Positions 1 to 15,094 of a stretch of DNA of 64,000 nucleotides are shown here, one piece after another. Positions within the stretch are counted from its first letter, which is position 1; the number at the start of each line of letters is the position of its first letter. The DNA comes from Leucobacter tenebrionis. GTDB taxonomy: Bacteria; Actinomycetota; Actinomycetes; Actinomycetales; Microbacteriaceae. The translations under genes and the position numbers were made by a program. The stretch lies in assembly GCF_019884725.1 (NCBI RefSeq), contig NZ_CP082322.1:3286001-3350000 (forward strand), read 5' to 3'. The notes beneath the pieces were generated by a model, which saw only the letters and a list, made by a program, of their open reading frames with translations, had not been told where the DNA came from and ran no database searches.

Positions 1-1
1 C

Positions 2-577
2 GACGTGGCGGACGTCAACCCGAACCCGGCCCGCTTCGACCAGAAGAAGGCCGACGCGATCAATGCGGACCACATCCGCCTGCTCTCGGAGGACGACTTC
101 GAGTCGCGGATCCTGCCCTATCTCATCGCGGGCGGAGCGCTCCCGGTGGAGCCGAACGAGCAGCAGCTCGATATCGTGCGTCGGGCCGTGCCCCTCGTGC
201 AGAGCCGGATCACCGTGCTCTCGGACGTCGTCGGGCTCATGGGATTCCTCTTCACGTCGACCGACTCCCTCGTCTACGAGGAGGACGCGCTGAAGTCGCT
301 GAAGGACGACGCGCCGCAGGTGCTCTCGGCGAGCATCGAGGCGCTCGAGGCCGTTCCGGCCGAGGACTGGCAGACCGAGCGCATCCAGGGAGCGCTGCAG
401 GCGGCCCTCATCGACGGCCTCGGGCTCAAGCCGCGCCTCGCCTTCGGGCCGCTGCGCGTCGCTGCATCGGGGCGGCGCGTCTCGCCGCCGCTCTTCGAAT
501 CGTTCGAGCTGCTGGGCCGCGACGAGTCGCTCGCTCGTCTGCGTCGGCTCGCAGCGCAGCTCTCGGGCCGGGAGTAG
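2..577 (+). CDS. gltX: Glutamyl-tRNA synthetase, C-terminal part (5' end outside window)
   Basis: The frame is open from the first bases of the window to TAG at 577, giving about 191 residues of a protein that begins upstream. The sequence is the alpha-helical anticodon-binding end of a class I glutamyl-tRNA synthetase: it has the helical-bundle pattern and the closing stretch with GALQAALIDGLGLKPRLAFGP followed by a segment like the usual PLRVAASGRRVSPPLFES. The catalytic Rossmann half with the HIGH and KMSKS signatures would lie upstream and cannot be seen. The enzyme charges tRNA-Glu in the cytoplasm. The next gene starts 2 bases after the stop, so the two are probably co-transcribed. Identification is from family knowledge of this C-terminal region and is fairly secure. 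Confidence 0.85.
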   Translation, partial: DVADVNPNPARFDQKKADAINADHIRLLSEDDFESRILPYLIAGGALPVEPNEQQLDIVRRAVPLVQSRITVLSDVVGLMGFLFTSTDSLVYEEDALKSLKDDAPQVLSASIEALEAVPAEDWQTERIQGALQAALIDGLGLKPRLAFGPLRVAASGRRVSPPLFESFELLGRDESLARLRRLAAQLSGRE

Positions 578-579
578 CC

Positions 580-1605
580 GTGTCAGCCGCGGATCACCGG
601 GAGCCGTTGCCCCCGATCGACGGCGACCAGCCGCCGCGCGTCGGCGTCGCGATCGTCGGCGGCGGCCCCGCCGGGCTCTCGGCCGGGCTGCAGCTGGTGC
701 GCGCGAACCGGCGCATCGCGATCCTCGATTCGAACCGACCGCGGCACTCCGCGACGCTGCAGTCGCACGGGTTCCTGACTCGGGACGGGGCGTCTCCGCT
801 CGAACTGCGCCGCCTCGGCCGCGAGGAGTTCGAGGCCTACCCCACCGCGGTGTTCTCGCAGGCGATGACACGCGAGGTGATCCCGCTCTCGGCCGATGAG
901 GCGATCGCCGTCGGATTCCCCGACGGCATCGGCTTCCGGGTGCGGGGCACCGGGATCCGCGGCGCCGCCGACGTCGATTACATCGCGCGCAGGGTGCTCC
1001 TCGCGGCGGGCCTCACGGAAGAACTGCCGGCGCTGCCCATGATCCGCGCCTACTACGGCACCGCTCTGCACAGCTGCGTCGAGTGCGACGGCTTCGAGAA
1101 GACCGACAAGCCGCTCGTGCTGATCGGCGAGACGAGCGACGTGTTCGCGCGCGCCCTGCTCATCAGCCGCTTCAGCTCCGACCTCATCGTCTTCACGAAC
1201 GGCGCCGACACGGTGCGCCCCGAGCAGGAGGCCCAGCTCGCCTCCATCGGCATTCGCGTCGAGCGCAGGGCCATCGACGACGTGGTGGGCGAGCGAGCCG
1301 AGATGACGGGCGTACGAATGGCCGACGGCGAGGTGATCCCTCGCGTGGGCGGTTTCGTGCGCCCGCGCTGGCACGCTCCCGTGGAGTTCATGGGCGACCT
1401 GCAGCTCGATCGCGACGACTGGGGCCTGGTGACGGTCGACGAACGGGGGGAGACCTCCGTGCGCGGCGTCTACGCCGTCGGCGACATCGTGCCGCCGGGT
1501 CCCCAGCAGCTGATCATCGCCGCGGGCAACGGGGCGAGGGTCGCGGCCAAATTGAACATGGACATGATCCGAGGCATGCTCGGGGTGGGACTGATCGATG
1601 AGTGA
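580..1605 (+). CDS. NAD(P)/FAD-dependent oxidoreductase, thioredoxin-reductase-like
   Basis: A 341-residue flavoprotein starting at GTG. The N-terminal FAD-binding Rossmann motif VGGGPAGLSAG is clear at about residues 27-37, and a redox CVECDGF motif (CxxC, near residues 166-169) sits where thioredoxin reductases have CATCDGF. A C-terminal GDI segment (YAVGDIVPPGPQQ) matches the second FAD site. The region that normally carries the NADPH-binding GGGxSA reads LIGETSDVFARAL, which lacks the usual glycine pattern. The protein is therefore a thioredoxin-reductase-fold dithiol oxidoreductase of unproven substrate and electron donor, and I give no trxB symbol. It overlaps the start of the following transporter gene by 8 bases, which suggests translational coupling. 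Confidence 0.75.
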   Translation: MSAADHREPLPPIDGDQPPRVGVAIVGGGPAGLSAGLQLVRANRRIAILDSNRPRHSATLQSHGFLTRDGASPLELRRLGREEFEAYPTAVFSQAMTREVIPLSADEAIAVGFPDGIGFRVRGTGIRGAADVDYIARRVLLAAGLTEELPALPMIRAYYGTALHSCVECDGFEKTDKPLVLIGETSDVFARALLISRFSSDLIVFTNGADTVRPEQEAQLASIGIRVERRAIDDVVGERAEMTGVRMADGEVIPRVGGFVRPRWHAPVEFMGDLQLDRDDWGLVTVDERGETSVRGVYAVGDIVPPGPQQLIIAAGNGARVAAKLNMDMIRGMLGVGLIDE

Positions 1606-2332
1606 GACGCAGCAGATGAACGCCGCACAGGGATCCGACGATCCGGTGAAGTACCTGACACCCGGGGCCCGCGCGGCCGCGGCGGGAGGGCGCTACGCGA
1701 CGATCTCGGCGGTGTTCGTCGGCATCCTGCTGATCTCGAACGTGGTCGCGGTGAAGCCGATCGCGTTCGGGGCGATCCCCCTCGGAGAGTTCTCGCTTCC
1801 CCTCGTCTTCGACGGCGGGGTGTTCCTCTTCCCGCTCGCATACATCCTGGGTGACGTGCTCGCCGAGGTCTACGGGCTGAAGGCGTCGCGTCGAGCGATC
1901 TTCACCGCGTTCGCCCTCGCGCTTGTGGCCTCGCTGACCATTCTCGCGGTGCAGGTGTCGCCCCCGGCCGACGGCTGGGAGAACCAGGAGGCCTTCTCGG
2001 CGGTGCTCGGTTTCGTGCCGCGCATCGTGGCGGCGAGCCTGGTCGCGTTCCTGGGCGGCCAGCTGCTGAACGCGTGGGTGCTGGATCGCATGCGCCGTCG
2101 CACCTCGGGCCGATTCCTGCGGACGCGCCTGATCGCCTCGACCGTCGCCGGGCAGTTGATCGACACGCTGCTGTTCTGCACCATCGCGTTCGCCGGGGTC
2201 ATCACGGGTCTCGACTTCGTGATGTACGTCGTGCTCGGCTACGTGGTGAAGGTGCTCGCCGAGGTCGTGCTGCTGCCGGTGACGACGCGCGTGATCCGAG
2301 CGGTCCGGGCGGCCGAGGAGCGCTCAGCCTAG
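1598..2332 (+). CDS. yhhQ: Queuosine precursor transporter (VUT/YhhQ family)
   Basis: A 244-residue integral membrane protein with about six hydrophobic segments. It has the family features LLISNVVAVKPI, a central FDGGVFLFPLAYILGDVLAEVYG block and a closing VVLGYVVKVLAEVVLLPVTTRVI block, all characteristic of the vitamin-uptake-like (VUT) family typified by E. coli YhhQ, which imports preQ0/preQ1. It starts at ATG inside the end of the upstream oxidoreductase gene. The convergent neighbour is tRNA-guanine transglycosylase. No queuosine biosynthesis gene is visible in the window, so the pair looks like salvage of an imported queuine-type base. The family call is strong; the exact base transported is inference. 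Confidence 0.88.
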   Translation: MSETQQMNAAQGSDDPVKYLTPGARAAAAGGRYATISAVFVGILLISNVVAVKPIAFGAIPLGEFSLPLVFDGGVFLFPLAYILGDVLAEVYGLKASRRAIFTAFALALVASLTILAVQVSPPADGWENQEAFSAVLGFVPRIVAASLVAFLGGQLLNAWVLDRMRRRTSGRFLRTRLIASTVAGQLIDTLLFCTIAFAGVITGLDFVMYVVLGYVVKVLAEVVLLPVTTRVIRAVRAAEERSA

Positions 2333-2409
2333 TCTCCGTTCGACCTGCGACGTCCCGCCGCTGCTCCCCGGGGCGTTTCGCGTATGCCGGCCTCGCCGCC
2401 GTGCTCGGG

Positions 2410-3747
<1,338 letters not shown>

Positions 3748-4061
3748 CTAAGCAGGGGAGAGCGTCCTCTCGCCTGAAGCCCGCGTCTTGCGGCGGGGCG
3801 GCGCGCCCGGGGAACGCGACCGGAGGTGTGGAGGGGGTGGGTTTTGAGTGTTGCAGCGCTGTTGAGTGCTGGTGTGGGGTGGTGTTTGTTTGGGGGTGGG
3901 TTTGGCGGTTTGGTGCGGGGACACGCCCGGGGTGTGTGTGGTTGTTGTGGTGGGTGGGGGTTGGGCGTAATGTATTCCCTTGTCAGCGCGACGGAGCGGG
4001 ACGCGGAAGCGGCCCGGATCGGTTGCGAATCGGATCTCACGAGGATCACCCCGCGAGGGAC
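3748..4061. other. Intergenic region upstream of the rRNA promoter, with GT-skewed tract
   Basis: There is no convincing gene between tgt and the rRNA promoter. From about 3822 to 3970 the plus strand is strongly enriched in G and T, with repeated TGGTG, GTGTGG and GGGGGTGGG runs. Cytosine is scarce except in one short palindrome (ACACGCCCGGGGTGTGT) near 3921-3937. Several short G-runs would allow quadruplex folding on the plus strand. The tgt promoter must lie at the left edge. The open frames here encode biased low-complexity peptides and are not genes. Confidence 0.6.
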
Positions 4062-4090
4062 TTGATGAAGTCTGCTCGGGAGTGTAAAGT
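4062..4090 (+). promoter_or_regulatory. Probable rRNA operon promoter
   Basis: A -35-like TTGATG at 4062-4067 and a -10-like TAAAGT at 4085-4090 are separated by exactly 17 bases, which would place transcription start near 4097, about 340 bases before mature 16S. The long leader and position match actinobacterial rrn operons. It is the best promoter match upstream of the 16S gene, but others cannot be excluded. Confidence 0.6.
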
Positions 4091-4249
4091 GAGACTCTCG
4101 ATCTCACCACTGAGGTCTCATCCCGATGAGGATGGGATTCTGATGCTCGTTCGTCTGAACGAGTCGGATTTGCGTGGAGCAGGTTCGGGTGGTAAGTTGG
4201 ACAGGTTGCTGTTCGGAAGGCCGTTGGGTTGGTACGGGTGGTGTCTGGT

Positions 4250-4266
4250 CTTTGAGAACTCAATAG
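4250..4266 (+). promoter_or_regulatory. rRNA leader conserved box (antitermination/processing type)
   Basis: The leader contains CTTTGAGAACTCAATAG. A related GTTGAGAACTACACAG recurs at 6286-6301 just before 23S. Sequences of the form TTTGAGAACTC are common in actinobacterial rRNA leaders, where they contribute to the nut-like antitermination region and to processing stems. The match is by eye. Confidence 0.5.
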
Positions 4267-4439
4267 TGTGCACTTGATTGTTTTATGCCAATTATTTTGT
4301 TGCCGGCATTGACTGTTGTGGTTGGTGTTGGTGATGTTTTTTGGACAATGGATTGAATGTCAGTTGATGTTTGGTCTTTTTTGTCAGGTCAGACTCGTGA
4401 GCGCGGCGGCTTATTCCGTTGTCGTGTTCGCATTTGTTT

Positions 4440-9609
<5,170 letters not shown>

Positions 9610-9652
9610 ACCCCACCCCCCAGGGGGGTGAGCATGCAAATGTAACGATGAT

Positions 9653-9677
9653 TCGCGTCCACTTTGTGGTTCCCAAC
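9653..9677 (+). other. 3' arm of the 23S rRNA processing stem
   Basis: TCGCGTCCAC at 9653-9662 is fully complementary to 6301-6310 in the 16S-23S spacer. The next bases, TTTGTGGTTCCCAAC, extend the pairing with mismatches. The arm lies 44 bases after the 23S end. Confidence 0.7.
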
Positions 9678-9726
9678 AGACGGCCCACACCCCCACACAC
9701 TCGGGGTGTGTCGACATGTTGACAGA

Positions 9727-9843
9727 GTTACGGCGGCCATAGCGTCAGGGAAACGCCCGGACACATTCCGAACCCGGAAGCTAAGACTGACAGCGCCAAT
9801 GGTACTGCGAGGGGGACCTCGTGGGAGAGTAGGACACCGCCGG
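9727..9843 (+). rRNA. rrf: 5S ribosomal RNA
   Basis: A 117-base 5S rRNA starting GTTACGGCGGCCATAGCG and ending at GTAGGACACCGCCG(GA). The conserved loop CCGAACCCGGAAGCTAAG is present near 9768-9785, and the two ends pair as expected (TTACGGCGG with CCGCCG). It lies 117 bases after 23S in the same operon. Confidence 0.95.
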
Positions 9844-9853
9844 ACACCCATTC

Positions 9854-9905
9854 AGGAAAGCCCTGATGCCCCCGCCACCGCCGGCGCGCGCATCAGGGCT
9901 TTCCT
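9854..9905 (+). terminator. rRNA operon terminator hairpin
   Basis: A perfect 16-bp inverted repeat (arms 9854-9869 and 9890-9905, AGGAAAGCCCTGATGC and its complement) with a 20-base loop lies 10 bases after 5S. There is no long T-run. Being symmetric, it could act in both directions and insulate the Mrp operon from rRNA transcription. Confidence 0.75.
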
Positions 9906-9999
9906 CGTATCCGCGCTCGAACGGCGCCCAGGTCGGTAGCCCGGTTTCCGATAGGATTGAAGTCGAAGGACGACCGGACACAACGGAAGCAGGCCGCCT

Positions 10000-12894
10000 A
10001 TGGGAGCGATGACGAGCATACTGCTCATCCTCGCTCTCAGTGCAATCCTCGCCCATCCCGTGGTCCGGCGTTTCGGACGGCGCTCCTTCATCGCGCTCGC
10101 CGTGCTCGTCGCCGCCGTATTCGCGGTTCTCCTGTCTATGGCGCAGCCGGTGTTCGCCGGCCAACCGCTGGTGGAGACGATCCAGTGGGTGCCGCAGCTC
10201 GACCTGAGTGTCACCCTGCGCCTCGACTCGGTTTCAGTGCTCTTCGCGCTCCTCGTCACCGGCGCCGGCGCCCTGGTGCTGCTCTACTGCGCGAACTACT
10301 TCGAGGACGGCGAGCAGGGCCTCGCGAGGTTCGCCGCCGTATTCATGGGCTTCGCCACCTCGATGCTGGGCCTCGTGCTCGCCGACGACATCTACCTGCT
10401 CTTCATCTTCTGGGAAGGCACCACGGTGTTCTCCTTCCTGCTGATCGGGCATGCCACCAGGCTGCGCACCGCCAACGCCGCATCGCTGCAGGCGCTCATG
10501 GTCACGACTCTCGGCGGCCTCGCGATGCTCGTGGGCTTCGTGCTGCTGGCTCAGCAGGCGGGGACCTCCCTGCTGTCCGAGATCGTCGCCGATCCGCCCA
10601 GCGGCCCGGTCGCGACCGTCGCGGTCTATCTGCTGCTCGTCGGGGCACTCTCGAAGTCGGCCATCTTCCCCTTCCACTTCTGGCTTCCGGGCGCCATGGC
10701 GGCCCCCACTCCGGTGAGCGCCTACCTGCATGCGGCGGCGATGGTGAAAGCCGGTATCTACCTCATCGCCCGAATCGGGCCCGGTTTCAGCGAGGTGCCC
10801 GGATACCGGGAGACGCTCGTGATCCTCGGCGCGATCACGATGCTGAACGGCGGCATCCGCGCTCTCAAGCAGTTCGACATCAAGCTGATCGTGGCCCACG
10901 GCACGGTCAGTCAGCTCGGCATGCTCGTCATGGTCTTCGGCGTCGGCGATCCCCGCGCCGCCTACGCGGGCTTCGCCCTGCTCTTCGCCCACGCTCTCTC
11001 GAAGGCGCCGCTGTTCCTGGCCGTGGGGATCATCGATCACTCGACGGGTACCCGCGATCTTCGCAAGCTCTGCGGGCTCGGACGACGGATGCCCCTGCTC
11101 ACAGTGCTCACGGTTGCCGCAGCGGCGTCGATGGCCGGCGCGCCGCCGTTCATCGGATTCGTGGCGAAGGAGTCGGCGCTCACCGAACTGCTGCGCATCG
11201 GCGAGACCGAGCCCCTGGCCTATGTCGCGTTCGCCGTCATGGCCGTGGGCAGCGTGCTCACCGTCGCCTACATGGGGCGCTTCCTCTGGGGCGCCTTCGC
11301 CGACAAGGCGAACACCAGCGAGTGCTCCATCGTGCACCGGCCTGCGCGGATCCTCTTCGTCGCCCCCGGCGCTTTCGCGCTTCTGACGCTCGTCGGCGGG
11401 CTGCTCGCGTCTCAGATCGACCCGCTGCTGCAAGCCGCCGTACCGCACGGATCCGAGCATCCCGAGCATCTCGCCCTGTGGCACGGTTTCACGTTGCCGC
11501 TGGCGGTATCCGCCGCGGTGCTGCTGCTCGGTGCCGGACTCGCGGTGCTGCTCTCTCGCACCACGACCGTGATCCCGGCGCTGCCCGAGCGGTTCTCCGC
11601 CTCGCACGCCTACTGGGTCGTGACGCACTGGCTCGACACCCTCGCCGTGCGCCTGACCGCGATCACGCAGCGAGGATCGCTTCCCTTCTACCTCTCGGTG
11701 ATCCTCATCGTGCTGGTCGGCGCCCTCGGCGGCACGCTGCTCGCCACGGGGCAGTGGCCGACCGAACTCGAGTTCGCGAGCTCGCCCGTGCAGCTGCCGA
11801 TCGCGATCATCATGATCGCGGCCGCGATCTTCTCATTGCGCGCCCGTACCCGTTTCCAGTCCGTGGTGCTCGTCGGTGTCACCGGCTACGGCATGGCCGC
11901 GATCTTCGCGATGCACGGCGCACCGGACCTGGCGCTGACGCAGGCGCTCGTCGAGACCGTCACGCTCATCGCATTCGTATTGGTGATCCGCCGTCTTTCG
12001 CAGCGCATGGGTTCGGCGCCCAGCCGCATGGTGCGGTGGGTCCGCGTGGCCATCGGCCTCTCGGTCGGTCTCGTGTTCGGCGCGCTCGCGATCGTGGCGC
12101 TCGGATCCCGGATCGACGATCCCATCTCCCTGCAGATCCCCGGGCTCGCGGCTGCCGGTGGGCACGGCTACAACTCCGTGAACGTGATGCTCGTCGACAT
12201 CCGCGGATGGGACACGATGGGGGAGCTGTCGGTGATCCTCGCGGCAGCGACCGGAGTCGCCTCGCTCGTCTTCCTCCGCACGCGCGCCGATCTGCGCCCC
12301 AAGCTCACGCGCCGCGCCGCCCGCTCGCAGGCGCAGGCGCACCTCATGCACGTGGCCGATCCCGACCATCCGGCGCGCCGGATCGCCTGGCTGCTCGCGG
12401 GCCGCCACCTCGACCCGGCCCATCGCTCGATCCTGCTCGAGGTCGTAGTCAGGCTGGTTTTCCACGGCCTCATCATCCTCTCGATCTATCTGCTGCTGGC
12501 GGGGCACAACGCCCCTGGCGGCGGGTTCGCCGGCGGCCTCGTCGCGGGCCTCGCGCTGGTCGCCCGGTATCTCGCGGGCGGTCGCTACGAACTCGGTGCG
12601 ACGGTGCCGCTCGACGCTGGGCGGATCCTCGGAACGGGCCTCGCGCTCGCGGTCTCGATGGCGCTGCTGCCGATGTTCTTCGGCCAGTCCGCCCTCGCCT
12701 CGGCCTGGATCGATCTCGATCTGGGGCCGTTCGGCACCGTGCCGCTCGTGACCTCGACGCTCTTCGACATCGGCGTCTACCTGGTGGTGTTCGGGCTGAT
12801 CCTCGATGTGCTCCGCAGTCTCGGAGCCGAGATCGACGAGCACGAGGAGGCCGATTCGGCAGCGTTCGAGGAAGAGGAGGTGAGCTCGCGATGA
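10000..12894 (+). CDS. mrpA: Na+/H+ antiporter Mrp subunit A, with fused MrpB-like C-terminus
   Basis: A 964-residue polytopic membrane protein, the largest subunit of a multi-subunit cation/proton antiporter related to complex I. The first ~500 residues are a proton-translocating NuoL-like core, with the ETI...QWVPQL start, the HAATMVKAG-like segment (here LHAAAMVKAGIYL) and the LFAHALSKAPLFLAVG segment. Residues from about 600 on carry the MrpA-specific extension, and from about 815 an MnhB-type domain with GHNAPGGGFAGGLVAG. The MrpB subunit is thus fused, as in other actinobacterial operons, and no separate mrpB follows. The start at ATG 10000 has a weak GGAAGCAGG upstream; a second ATG is at 10009. 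Its stop overlaps the next ATG. Confidence 0.93.
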   Translation: MGAMTSILLILALSAILAHPVVRRFGRRSFIALAVLVAAVFAVLLSMAQPVFAGQPLVETIQWVPQLDLSVTLRLDSVSVLFALLVTGAGALVLLYCANYFEDGEQGLARFAAVFMGFATSMLGLVLADDIYLLFIFWEGTTVFSFLLIGHATRLRTANAASLQALMVTTLGGLAMLVGFVLLAQQAGTSLLSEIVADPPSGPVATVAVYLLLVGALSKSAIFPFHFWLPGAMAAPTPVSAYLHAAAMVKAGIYLIARIGPGFSEVPGYRETLVILGAITMLNGGIRALKQFDIKLIVAHGTVSQLGMLVMVFGVGDPRAAYAGFALLFAHALSKAPLFLAVGIIDHSTGTRDLRKLCGLGRRMPLLTVLTVAAAASMAGAPPFIGFVAKESALTELLRIGETEPLAYVAFAVMAVGSVLTVAYMGRFLWGAFADKANTSECSIVHRPARILFVAPGAFALLTLVGGLLASQIDPLLQAAVPHGSEHPEHLALWHGFTLPLAVSAAVLLLGAGLAVLLSRTTTVIPALPERFSASHAYWVVTHWLDTLAVRLTAITQRGSLPFYLSVILIVLVGALGGTLLATGQWPTELEFASSPVQLPIAIIMIAAAIFSLRARTRFQSVVLVGVTGYGMAAIFAMHGAPDLALTQALVETVTLIAFVLVIRRLSQRMGSAPSRMVRWVRVAIGLSVGLVFGALAIVALGSRIDDPISLQIPGLAAAGGHGYNSVNVMLVDIRGWDTMGELSVILAAATGVASLVFLRTRADLRPKLTRRAARSQAQAHLMHVADPDHPARRIAWLLAGRHLDPAHRSILLEVVVRLVFHGLIILSIYLLLAGHNAPGGGFAGGLVAGLALVARYLAGGRYELGATVPLDAGRILGTGLALAVSMALLPMFFGQSALASAWIDLDLGPFGTVPLVTSTLFDIGVYLVVFGLILDVLRSLGAEIDEHEEADSAAFEEEEVSSR

Positions 12895-13439
12895 CCATGC
12901 CGCTCGTACTGGTCGCCGTGATGGTCGTGCTCTACGCCTGCGGCGTGTACCTCATGCTCGACCGCACGCTCACGCGCCTGCTGCTCGGGTTCCTGCTGGT
13001 GGGCAATGCCACCAACCTGCTCATCTTCCTGATGTCCGGATCCTTCGGCACCGCGCCTATCGGCGACGGGCCGGCGGAAGAGATGAGCGATCCGCTGCCC
13101 CAGGCCTTCATCCTCACCGCGATCGTCATCACGTTCGGTGTGAGCGCCTTCCTGCTCGCGCTCATCTACCGCTCGTGGCGTCTGGCCCATGACATGGACG
13201 ACCGCGTGCAGGACGACGAGGCGGATATCGAGCTCGCGACCACCGAGGCGCTCACCACCGAGGAGGTCACGGACGAGGATCTCGCCGAGACGCCCGAGTT
13301 CTCGGATGACGGCGGGCAGGGCGATGACGGCGACGAGGACGACGGCTCGTCGAGCGCCGATCGGGCGCCCGCGACCGGCACCGCGTCGGCGCCCGCGCCC
13401 GATCCCGCATCGAACCCGCAGAGGGAGGACCGACGATGA
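12891..13439 (+). CDS. mrpC: Na+/H+ antiporter Mrp subunit C
   Basis: A 182-residue NuoK-like subunit starting at ATG 12891, overlapping the mrpA stop (ATGA). Three hydrophobic helices cover roughly residues 1-100, with YLMLDRTLTRLLLGFLLVGNATNLLI and the ILTAIVITFGVSAFLLALIYR helix that characterises NuoK/MrpC. The last ~75 residues are a strongly acidic, low-complexity tail (runs of D, E, S and A) not found in the core family, and its final codons double as the Shine-Dalgarno for mrpD. The tail is presumably cytoplasmic and of unknown role. Confidence 0.92.
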   Translation: MTMPLVLVAVMVVLYACGVYLMLDRTLTRLLLGFLLVGNATNLLIFLMSGSFGTAPIGDGPAEEMSDPLPQAFILTAIVITFGVSAFLLALIYRSWRLAHDMDDRVQDDEADIELATTEALTTEEVTDEDLAETPEFSDDGGQGDDGDEDDGSSSADRAPATGTASAPAPDPASNPQREDRR

Positions 13440-15094
13440 CCGTGCTCGTCCCCCTCGTGGTGCTCGTGCCGCTCGCCAGTGCGGCCTTCGCCCTCGCAGT
13501 CCCCGGCCACCGCAAGCTGCAGCAGGGCATCACGCTGCTCGCGCTGACAGCCGTGCTCGTGCTGAGCGGCACGCTCATGTGGCTCGTGGACGCGCACGGC
13601 GCTCTCATCATGGAGGTGGGCGGCTGGGCCGCTCCCTTCGGCATCGCGCTGGTCGTCGACCGGGTCTCGGCGCTGATGCTCGTGGTGTCGGCGGTCGTGC
13701 TGCTCGGGGTGTTCGTGTTCTCGATCGGGCAGGGCCTCGCCGACGGCGACGAGGATACGCCGGTCTCGATCTACTATCCGACCTACCTCGTGCTCGGCGC
13801 CGGCGTGTTCAACGCGTTCATCGCGGGCGACCTCTTCAACCTGTACGTGGGATTCGAGATCCTGCTGGTCGCGAGCTACGTGCTCATCACGCTCGGCGGC
13901 ACGCAGCAGCGCATTCGCGCCGGTGTCACCTACGTGATCGTGTCGCTCGTGTCGTCGGTGCTGTTCCTCGCCGCGATCGCACTGATCTACGGGGCCACCG
14001 GCACCGTCAACATGGCGCAGCTCACGGTGCGCATCGCCGAGCTGCCGAGCGAGATGCAGTTGCTGCTCAATCTCGCACTGCTCATCGCGTTCGGGATCAA
14101 GGCGGCGGTCTTCCCGCTCTCCTTCTGGCTGCCCGACTCGTATCCGACGGCTCCCGCGCCTGTCACCGCGGTGTTCGCCGGCCTGCTCACCAAGGTGGGT
14201 GTGTACGCCATCATCCGGAGCCAGACCCTGCTCTTCCCGCAATCGAGCGTCGACACCGTGCTGATGGTGGTGGCGGGGCTCACGCTGCTCGTGGGAATCC
14301 TGGGCGCGATGTCGCAGCTCGACATCAAACGAACGCTCTCGTTCACGCTCATCAGCCACATCGGCTACATGATCTTCGGTATCGGCATGGCGAACGCCGC
14401 CGGCTTCGCCGCGACGATCTACTACATCGCGCACCACATCATCGTGCAGACGACCCTGTTCCTCGCCGTCGGGCTGATCGAGCGGCAGGGCGGCACGACC
14501 TCGCTCGCGGGGCTCGGCGGCATGCTGCGCGCCGCGCCGGTGATCGCGGTGCTGTTCTTCATCCCCATGCTCAACCTGGGCGGCATCCCGCCCTTCTCGG
14601 GATTCATCGGCAAGCTCGGCCTCTTCACCGTCGCCGCAGACCTCGGCACGCCGGAGGCCTACTGGCTGATGGGGATCGGCGCGCTCGTCTCGCTCCTCAC
14701 GCTCTACGCGCTGGCGCGCGCGTGGGTGCTCGCCTTCTGGCGCCCCAAGAAGCGCGCCGAGGCCGAGGCCCGAAGCATGAAGGCGCCGACGACCGAGGCC
14801 GTGCTGCTGCTCGAGCGCGAGGAGGCGCTGCTCGAGCGCCTGCAGGACGCGCCGGGCGCGACGCCGAATCAGGAGCGGAAGGACATCCCGCGACTCATGT
14901 TCGCCGCGACCGGCGGCATGGTCGCCGTGAGCATCGCGCTCACGGTTTTCGCCGGCCCGCTGTACGCCTACGCGGATCGGGCGGGGCGCGACATGGCGCT
15001 GCCCGGAGAGATGGTCGAGCTCGTGCTCGGAGACACTCCCGGAGCGCTCGGCGGCGGGAGCGGTGACACGCGACCCGACGGGGAGGGACGATGA
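13436..15094 (+). CDS. mrpD: Na+/H+ antiporter Mrp subunit D
   Basis: A 552-residue NuoM/N-like proton-translocating subunit with about 14 membrane helices. Family blocks are visible: FNLYVGFEILLVASYVLI, the conserved lysine segment IKAAVFPLSFWLPDSYPTAPAPVTAVFAGLLTKVGVYAIIR (about residues 220-260), and GIPPFSGFIGKLGLF. It starts ATG 13436 in a 4-base overlap with mrpC, preceded by a strong AGAGGGAGG. A hydrophilic loop around residues 440-480 (many E, R and A) connects the last helices. It works with MrpA in the antiporter complex. Confidence 0.93.
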   Translation: MTVLVPLVVLVPLASAAFALAVPGHRKLQQGITLLALTAVLVLSGTLMWLVDAHGALIMEVGGWAAPFGIALVVDRVSALMLVVSAVVLLGVFVFSIGQGLADGDEDTPVSIYYPTYLVLGAGVFNAFIAGDLFNLYVGFEILLVASYVLITLGGTQQRIRAGVTYVIVSLVSSVLFLAAIALIYGATGTVNMAQLTVRIAELPSEMQLLLNLALLIAFGIKAAVFPLSFWLPDSYPTAPAPVTAVFAGLLTKVGVYAIIRSQTLLFPQSSVDTVLMVVAGLTLLVGILGAMSQLDIKRTLSFTLISHIGYMIFGIGMANAAGFAATIYYIAHHIIVQTTLFLAVGLIERQGGTTSLAGLGGMLRAAPVIAVLFFIPMLNLGGIPPFSGFIGKLGLFTVAADLGTPEAYWLMGIGALVSLLTLYALARAWVLAFWRPKKRAEAEARSMKAPTTEAVLLLEREEALLERLQDAPGATPNQERKDIPRLMFAATGGMVAVSIALTVFAGPLYAYADRAGRDMALPGEMVELVLGDTPGALGGGSGDTRPDGEGR

